From positions 17,258,232 through 17,322,231 of the forward strand of contig CM046299.1 in the NCBI GenBank assembly GCA_025267735.1: a stretch of DNA of 64,000 nt. Reading direction: 5' to 3'. Source of the DNA: Mactra quadrangularis (lineage: Eukaryota; Mollusca; Bivalvia; Venerida; Mactridae). Made by a program: the position numbers and the translations under genes. Positions 60,201 to 64,000 of the stretch are shown in pieces (the first letter of the stretch is position 1; each line of letters starts with the position of its first letter). The notes beneath the pieces were generated by a model, which saw only the letters and a list, made by a program, of their open reading frames with translations, had not been told where the DNA came from and did no database searches.

Positions 60201-62060
60201 ATTAGTGCACGTGTTGAACTTAGACATTTAACATCATATCTCAAGTTTTATAACGTCACATGTGCATTATATCTAATTAGTGTTTGTTTTTATTGGGGTT
60301 AACACCGTAACGAAACACATTGTATAGGTCATATAACGGCGGTCAATCAACCTTCTATCTGTACCTGGAAAGGCTAAATCTCTGGATTTAGCTGTTAACC
60401 AAGTTGAACTACTAAGTGCATACTTTCGTCAAAGACTGACAACTGTCCTACGTAATTAGGAATCATTCAATTTGGTAGGAGAGAGAATGACCGTATAAAT
60501 AATTTCGTGACCAAGCTCCACGAAAGTATGCCCCGCCCTGGAATCGAACCCACGACCCCTCAATCAATAGACTTACGTACTATTAACTGAGCTAGCCGGG
60601 CGGGTGATACATTATATCTAATTAAACTATTTATAAAATTATGTAATATCTTATTTTTGCTTTTTCTATTTTAGATTGTGTTTAGTAAACATAGTAGTTC
60701 ACGGGACATACATGATCTGGTTGCACAAGCCGCCGGATGTAGCAAGTAAGTTGTTCTATTGGATCAAAATGTTTTTTATAAATTACTAGTGTTTTTTACA
60801 CGTACCAATTTTATAATTGACTACCATCATGGCTTTTCGGTTTTAGTCATAGTTGTACAACTGATTAAAGCCATTACACCAAGATGTGTTCATTGACAAC
60901 AGACATGAACACTGTTTTAAAACCTTGAAGTCGTCAAAATATAACAAACATTAGAGCAACAATAAACATGTCAAGTTATGTTGCTTTCTACACTTTATTT
61001 TGACAAATAGACTTTCATCAGAGCCTTTCAAGAAGCAGCAGGTACGGCTAACCATCGTTAAACGACCGATTGAAACAGAGTAAGTCCGTTGATAAATGTA
61101 CTTATTTAAAATTTAGGTATAAATTATTGACCTCACTATGATTTACCATAGAAGAACCTCAACCTTGCTCTTTCCAATTTTCTAACTACTTTTATTTCAA
61201 TAGAAATATATTTCGATTGTGATGAATAATATTTACGTATCCTTTGTTATATTGTCCTATGTTTCTGCTTTTTCAGATATTGTGCCTTGACAATGAAAGA
61301 TACAAATGGAGCCCATGTTTCTATGTCACCTACAATGCCTTGTAACACACCCAGGTAATGTTTATACATCCAAAACTCTTGTTTTTACACTTTCTTTATA
61401 TTATTCATAAAATTACTCTATATAAACGATTTTTTCGAAACTTCACTCGAAAATTTACTGGCACTATTTTGCTGTTCTTCAATTTAACTCGCTATAAATG
61501 ACTATTTCGGAATTTTACTCGCACTGTATTGCTGTACATCCATTTAACTCGATAGGGACGGATATTTCGAACTGAATATGTATTGCTGTACATCAATTTA
61601 ACTCGATAAAGACCGCTATTTCGAACTGAATCTGTATTGCTGTACATCAATTTAACTCGATAAAGACGGCTATTTCGAACTGAGTCTGTACTGCTGTACA
61701 TCAATTTAACTCGATAAAGACGGCTATTTCGAACTTAATCTGTATTGCTGTACATTAATTTAACTCGATAAAGACGTCTATTTCGAACTGAGTCTGTATT
61801 GTTGTACATCAATTTAACTAGACCAAGATGGCTATTTCAAAGTAGTACTCATACTGTATGGCTTTTTATTCATTTTTACTCGAACGGAATGGCTATTTTG
61901 AAAAGTACAAAAACTACTGGTTTTTTTTTTAATTTTACATAATATAGATGATTAGTTCTCATTTGTGTTCGATATAAAAATGTTTGGTAATTGTTCTCGT
62001 ATTTATTTACTTTCAGCACACCTTATAAAGTTCATATCACACAGCCAACATCAAATCAAG
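33210..62060 (+). CDS. PDE9A: Phosphodiesterase 9A, N-terminal part (four exons, 3' end beyond the window)
   Basis: Exons 33210-33278, 60675-60745, 61277-61354 and 62017-62060 join in phase into 87 codons. PDE9A hydrolyses cGMP with high affinity. The reading has the order expected for the PDE9A N-terminus: MGNASS, AIYLEINGKHEK, IVFSKHSSSRDIHDLVAQAA, GCSKYCALTMKDTNG, VSMSPTMPCNTPS, TPYKVHIT. The vertebrate protein has corresponding strings (AIYLDIDG, VIFSK, IDPTMPAN, TPYKV) in the same order. MG-x3-S predicts N-myristoylation. The ATG has A at -3 and G at +4 and an upstream in-frame stop. All introns are GT..AG; intron 1 is 27.4 kb and full of repeats. The HD-type catalytic domain is not in this window. 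Confidence 0.93.
34389..34532 (-). mobile_element. Pogo-type MITE fragment (reverse orientation)
   Basis: CACTGGGAGGGACTAAAG, TAGAGGTTGTTGCTCTGCAG and GTTGTTTTGCAGAGGAT mirror the element at 8305-8480. Confidence 0.6.
34781..35107 (+). mobile_element. Tc1/pogo-type MITE carrying a nested SINE
   Basis: Ends CAGTAAAACCTCTAAAGAG and GAGAAATTGTACTG are inverted and flanked by TA on both sides. The element is split by a truncated family II SINE (34806-34957). Lies in PDE9A intron 1. Confidence 0.75.
34806..34957 (+). mobile_element. 5'-truncated SINE (family II), nested
   Basis: Starts at CTGACGAAAGTATGTGC and runs to the tail TGTTGCTACAGCGTTAAACC then CAACAAAAAC. GCCCCTTTAC before and GCCCCTTTAC after it are its target duplication (about 34802 and 34962). 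Confidence 0.85.
36099..36391 (+). mobile_element. Full-length SINE (family I)
   Basis: Head CCGGTTCGGTAGCGCAGTTG, box B GGGTTCGAAATTCC, tail GACACGGCGTAAAACTCAG then TAAAATAAAAT. Target duplication TCGTCTAGAAAGA (36086-36098) and TCGTCTAAAAAGA (36392-36404), one mismatch. Confidence 0.92.
36392..37660. other. PDE9A intron 1, no recognised feature
   Basis: AT-rich intron. A slightly less AT-rich patch at 36880-37085 has a 68-codon open frame on the minus strand with no recognisable homology. No splice-bounded exon was seen. Confidence 0.45.
37675..39055. repeat. Diverged tandem duplication, offset ~0.9 kb
   Basis: Blocks of 37675-38240 recur at about 38590-39050: CTCATTACAGAAACTAG and CTCATTATAGAAACTAG; AACAAGATA.CCAC.TGG; CACAAATGCTCAATATAA and TACAAATGCTCAGTATAA; TTGTTGTCTTA.. 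and AGTGACCGATTGGTTAT. Identity is moderate, so this is old. Confidence 0.65.
37891..37946 (+). mobile_element. Tail-only SINE insertion (family III)
   Basis: Only ~56 bp: GGCGCGATATGACC, TGTGTTGGTGCGCCGTTAAA and (CAAA)n. Flanked by TTTGACGGCACAC (37878-37890) and TTTGACAGCACAC (37947-37959), a 13-bp target duplication with one mismatch. Confidence 0.85.
39060..39343 (-). mobile_element. Full-length SINE (family I)
   Basis: Complete copy, tail left and tRNA-like head right (box B rc GCGGGTTCGAATCCCACC). Perfect 12-bp target duplication TCAAATAAACTA (39048-39059, 39344-39355). Confidence 0.94.
39774..40588. repeat. Left arm of an inverted duplication (partner 45232-45536)
   Basis: 39774-39936 and 40446-40588 are the reverse complement of 45232-45536 with high identity: for example TATGATTCAGGAATTGTATT, ACATAAACGTCTTGT, TGTCCTTTTGGAAC, CATCGAGTTTGTTT. 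About 500 bp, including a SINE tail, sit only in this arm. Confidence 0.75.
40166..40229 (-). mobile_element. Tail-only SINE insertion (family III)
   Basis: (TTTG)n, GGTTTTACGGCGCACCAACA and GGTCATATCGTGC, then an A-run. Flanked by GACTCTGAA at 40157-40165 and 40230-40238. It interrupts the left arm of the inverted duplication. Confidence 0.82.
40600..41960. other. PDE9A intron 1, no recognised feature
   Basis: AT-rich, no conserved reading frame or repeat recognised. Confidence 0.45.
41968..42195. repeat. 26-bp minisatellite, ~8.8 copies
   Basis: Unit ATGTCTTATAATCTACTAAA then CACGCC. Units 1-2 and 8-9 carry the variant ATGAAATAC, while the five central units carry ATAATCTAC. The array ends 83 bp before the long-TIR element at 42279. 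Confidence 0.96.
42279..44623. mobile_element. DNA transposon with 569-bp terminal inverted repeats, non-autonomous
   Basis: The left arm (42279-42847) and right arm (44056-44623) are about 98-99% identical inverted repeats. Termini are CACTGTCTAGATCGTGAAAC inverted. The flanks are a perfect 5-bp duplication TACTC (42274-42278, 44624-44628). The ~1.2-kb centre has no transposase and contains a nested SINE fragment. CAC.. ends with a 5-bp duplication fit Transib/RAG-like elements. CACTG ends also occur in CACTA/EnSpm elements, which make 2-3-bp duplications. Each arm carries CAAGATGGCGG, a YY1-like motif, about 50 bp inside the end. Confidence 0.93.
43672..43830 (-). mobile_element. SINE fragment (family I) nested in the long-TIR element
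   Basis: The head and half the body are present (CCATATTATCTAATCAATGG; GGCGGGATTCGAACCC; CTACCAACTGCGCTATCGAT). The 3' tail is missing. Its head has more mismatches than other copies (GTCAAGCTACC for GCGCGCTACC). Confidence 0.85.
45232..45536. repeat. Right arm of the inverted duplication
   Basis: Reverse complement of 39774-40588 without the ~500 bp insertion there. The pair encloses the minisatellite and the long-TIR element. Confidence 0.75.
45560..52420. repeat. Ancient tandem segmental duplication in PDE9A intron 1
   Basis: Collinear blocks: 45588-45665 with 49868-49945; 46580-46990 with 50280-50690 (TAATGTTTTCAATTA.GT.C, TGAAGATTTCCCT); 47990-48300 with 51355-51650 (GTAAGGGAAAATTTATA, TGACACATAG/ACG); 48850-49070 with 52180-52400. 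The offset falls from ~4.3 to ~3.3 kb through indels. No coding evidence was seen in either copy. Confidence 0.72.
52929..53034. promoter_or_regulatory. Cluster of CRE-like sites
   Basis: A full CRE palindrome TGACGTCA at 52929-52936, a half site TGACGT at 52941-52946, and another TGACGT near 53029. Further full sites are at 51613-51620 and 10260-10267. Functional use is not shown. Confidence 0.3.
52950..54630. other. PDE9A intron 1, no recognised gene
   Basis: AT-rich intron without convincing exon or element. A string CTGCACTCCAAAAGT occurs at about 54374 and at 35571, which hints at an unidentified low-copy repeat. Confidence 0.4.
54641..54697 (+). mobile_element. Tail-only SINE insertion (family III)
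   Basis: GCGCGATATGACC, TTTGTGTTGGTGCGCC, TTAAAATCTAATCAAACAAA. Perfect 10-bp target duplication TTTAGTTATC (54631-54640, 54698-54707). Confidence 0.85.
54710..57500. other. PDE9A intron 1, no recognised gene
   Basis: AT-rich intron. A frame on the minus strand at 56951-57211 and an overlapping plus-strand frame at 57087-57338 do not resemble known domains. A tandem pair of CACGTG sites lies at 55485-55500. Confidence 0.4.
55481..55500. promoter_or_regulatory. Tandem CACGTG E-boxes
   Basis: ATGTCACGTG is repeated exactly twice in 20 bp. GTCACGTG matches bHLH-zip (USF, MITF/TFE) binding sites. Use is not shown. Confidence 0.3.
57505..57640. repeat. Short tandem duplication (~80-bp offset)
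   Basis: CCATTCTATTACATAA is followed by GATG.. and then GCGACGTAAGGATCTCTACTG; the block CATTCTATTACATAA.., then ATCTACTGA/ATCTCTACTGA, occurs twice. Confidence 0.6.
58407..58664. mobile_element. Hairpin MITE with nested inverted repeats
   Basis: Outer arms of ~52 bp (GTAGCCTGTTCAATTACC at the left, complement ending 58664) and inner arms around GCAATGAGTGAT. The right half contains GGCCGAGGAGTTCCGAATG and ACGATCGCATATTTGTTTA, the 3' part of the Mutator-like MITEs at 21910 and 26795. Confidence 0.8.
58670..60279. other. PDE9A intron 1, 3' part
   Basis: No exon was recognised. A tRNA-like stretch is at 59465-59535. No other repeat family from this window is seen here. Confidence 0.4.
59465..59535 (+). 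repeat. tRNA-like SINE head fragment
   Basis: GATGGCTCAGTTGGTTTCGT (box A) and GAGGTCGTTGATTCCATC (box B) lie in tRNA-like spacing, but no cloverleaf closes and no tail is evident. Confidence 0.5.
60280..60609 (-). mobile_element. Full-length SINE (family II) just upstream of PDE9A exon 2
   Basis: The most complete family II copy: tail GTTTTTATTGGGGTTAACAC at the left and tRNA-like head (rc GGCTAGCTCAGTTAATAGT; box B GTGGGTTCGATTCC) at the right. Perfect 15-bp target duplication CATTATATCTAATTA (60265-60279, 60610-60624). Only 50 bp separate the duplication from PDE9A exon 2. Confidence 0.95.
60675..60745 (+). CDS. PDE9A: PDE9A exon 2
   Basis: 71 nt after acceptor TTTCTATTTTAG, ending AGCAA|GTAAGT. 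Encodes IVFSKHSSSRDIHDLVAQAA then GCS. A family II SINE ends 65 bp upstream. Confidence 0.93.
61277..61354 (+). CDS. PDE9A: PDE9A exon 3
   Basis: 78 nt between TGCTTTTTCAG and CCCAG|GTAATG. Encodes YCALTMKDTNGAHVSMSPTM then PCNTP. The first base completes Lys with exon 2. Confidence 0.93.
61441..61905. repeat. 54-bp minisatellite in PDE9A intron 3
   Basis: About seven to eight units, the central five well conserved (GCTGTACATCAATTTAACTC, GATAAAGACGGCTATTTCGA, ACTGAATCTGTATT) and the outer ones decayed. A 70-codon repetitive frame on the minus strand is a by-product of the 54-bp (18-codon) period. Confidence 0.93.
62017..62060 (+). CDS. PDE9A: PDE9A exon 4
   Basis: 44 nt between TTTACTTTCAG and CAAG|GTAAGT. 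Encodes STPYKVHITQPTSNQ. A MITE follows 50 bp into intron 4. Confidence 0.9.
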
Positions 62061-62110
62061 GTAAGTAGATGTCTATCATTCATTTAATAACATTACTGGT
62101 AAATAATTAT

Positions 62111-62470
62111 GGAACTTTAGTCAGTTATCTTTCCCTGATAACATCTGAAGCAATCCAATTGGTAAATAGGTCCATTCAGTTAGAATCCTCGGATTTTATC
62201 ATTGAATTCCTATGTAAGGGTAACAAAATATTTCATTTAATATCTTTCTTGTTACTGAAGATATTTACAAAAGTGATGAAATTTAGATAGTTCTTTACCC
62301 TAAAATACTTAGCTCGAATTTCAAACAAATTAAACGATTAACAAAAATGTTATTTAAGATTAATTTTGGCATATTGACATTGAAAAGTAAGGGTAAAATC
62401 CGAGTTATCCAACTAATTGGACCTACCTATTTAAAGAACATACAATGGGAAAAAACTAAATCAGGTCCCT
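62111..62470 (+). mobile_element. MITE, second copy of the 17757-18111 element
   Basis: Begins GGAACTTTAGTCAGTTATC and ends near CTAAATCAGGTCCC, flanked by TTAT. Near-collinear with 17757-18111. Lies 50 bp after PDE9A exon 4. Confidence 0.75.
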
Positions 62471-62474
62471 TATA

Positions 62475-63880
62475 GTTAAAGTCCCCGTTTTCAAATCGTC
62501 GTCACACTAATAAAATAGCTTGAGTTTTAATTAGCGACCGGCCAATAAACCATGGCTCATAACGTAAGGACGTATGTACTTTGAGGTCACGTGATCTACA
62601 TCAATTACTTATAAGGTAAACATGCAAATGCTTTTCTCTCGATTTCTCTTTTTTGACGAACAAGTGAATTACATCATGATGTTCATGAAATGAATATTAT
62701 CTTTCACTCTCTTGAAAACACCCGATCAGTCCTGTAAATATACATGTATATAGATCGTCAGCTTGAAATCCTGCGCACAAAACAGGGAGCGAGAACTGGT
62801 ATTTCGAGAAACGTTGGGAAGGTGAAATCTTCGCCTCTAATGACTCTGGCTGTATAAAAAGCGCTGAAACAAAATCATTCGTCTTTAATGTAGCACATGA
62901 CTTCTCTATATTCTGATAAGTTTATTCAGCTTTTTTGACATTAAAATAGCTGATAATCGATGATTTACTGTCTTAGATCGTGATAGTGTGAACCGATCAA
63001 CCTAATCTATGACAAATTCAACATAGACAGTGTCTTCTTTCTTTTTCCTTTCCTAAGTAAACCAACTGATTCATTTGGTATTTTATCTAAATCACAGTTG
63101 TGTAAATTTAAAACCTTTGATGATGAGACAATGCTATTTAAGTCTGAGTATTATTTTTATATCTGACACTCTTGCAATAATACTAGTATTGTCTTTGACA
63201 TGACGGATTTAATTTCTGCTAATCACTTAAAGATGTTTCATATGGAAACAATTATACGTATAAATAATGTAAGTCTATGTTACTTCAAAGGATGAATATA
63301 AAAGGTTTGTGTGGTTGGGTGTAACCATCACAGAAAGGAGAGTATGTCCGCTTTTTGAACTTCAACCCCTCCCGTCATATTTCCTGTTTATTAACATTTT
63401 ATTCCATAATAACAAACATGTCAACGTTCTTTGTTTGTATTGCTTACTTTCAACAAGGAGTATCATTAGTTCAACAAAAACTTAAAAAGACGTGAGGATT
63501 GTCAGGATTGTTTTCATGACGAAACGCGATTTCAAAATAACAACTTGTTTACTCTTTTCACACAGAAGTTATTTTAAATATAGCTCCATAAATAGTCAAT
63601 AACAACAAGGAAATATTACATGCATATTATTTAAAGCCTTAACTTTTTACATCATGTTCATATTAACATCAACATTGTTATTGATATGGAATGTATAATA
63701 AAACTTTAAACTCAGAAAATTTTTAAAGAAATTAAGGAATATATCAACTATCATAAAAGATAAATTAAAACTAAGATCTTTGTTTTAAGCCAAAAACTCA
63801 TAAAATGTATCATTCATTCTCTGTCAATCTTATGTAATAAGTATGAAGGTGTAAGTGAATTTACTTAACTTGACGCGTCA
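62475..63880. other. PDE9A intron 4, no recognised feature
   Basis: AT-rich intron continuing to the window end. No further PDE9A exon was recognised. Confidence 0.45.
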
Positions 63881-63883
63881 ATT

Positions 63884-64000
63884 TAACAAAAGAACAGTCT
63901 AATTGTCAAAAATAGGGATGGATGAATATATTCATTTTTTTAAATTTCTTATTAAAACAATTGAATGATATATACACATTAATTCACTGAGCCACACGTA
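63884..64000 (+). repeat. Dispersed repeat cut by the window edge
   Basis: Matches 23741-23885 (TTCACTGAGCCAC.CGTA at the end). Confidence 0.55.

Noticed and set aside
61492..61704. Repetitive 70-codon protein frame
   Set aside because: Product of the 54-bp minisatellite in a PDE9A intron.

Overview
The window is animal nuclear DNA: AT-rich, with short exons separated by long introns bounded by GT..AG, no operon-like coding, and many short transposable elements. Several families of tRNA-derived SINEs and the general composition fit a mollusc, most probably a bivalve. That assignment is inference, because no species marker is present.

Two protein-coding genes can be supported. (1) On the minus strand (about 2997-11592), eight consecutive exons encode the N-terminal and catalytic half of an M1-family zinc aminopeptidase (aminopeptidase N/A type). 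All reading phases agree across the seven introns. The exons give an acidic Ser/Glu-rich stalk, the N-terminal beta domain, a variant GAMEN motif (SGMEH) and the zinc site HEIAH-x18-E. The first exon(s), which should carry the start codon and membrane anchor, and all exons after NEG are not found; the 3' part must lie beyond the left edge. (2) On the plus strand (33210-62060), four exons encode the N-terminus of phosphodiesterase 9A (cGMP-specific PDE9A). They include a start with a predicted N-myristoylation sequence (MGNASS). Intron 1 is about 27.4 kb. The catalytic domain lies past the right edge.

The rest is repeat-rich. 0.1-2.1 kb: a foldback element made of short palindromes, holding a degenerate 20-bp minisatellite and a nested MITE. 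2.3-2.8 and 12.4-12.8 kb: hAT-type MITEs with 8-bp target duplications. 17.8-27.2 kb: MITEs, a MITE-related tandem array and Mutator-like MITEs with 9-bp target duplications. 33-60 kb: PDE9A intron 1, with a tandem duplication, a pair of inverted duplicated blocks, a 26-bp minisatellite, a 2.3-kb element with 569-bp terminal inverted repeats, and a second, older tandem duplication of about 3.5-4 kb. SINEs of at least three families are scattered throughout, many with clear target-site duplications.

The most notable observations are: two SINEs inserted at the two ends of one aminopeptidase intron, each target duplication touching a splice site; three SINE families that share a 3' hairpin with compensatory changes, one of them present only as ~55-65-bp tails with target duplications; and the long-TIR element at 42279-44623, whose CACTGTC termini and 5-bp target duplication recall Transib/RAG-like or CACTA-type transposons.
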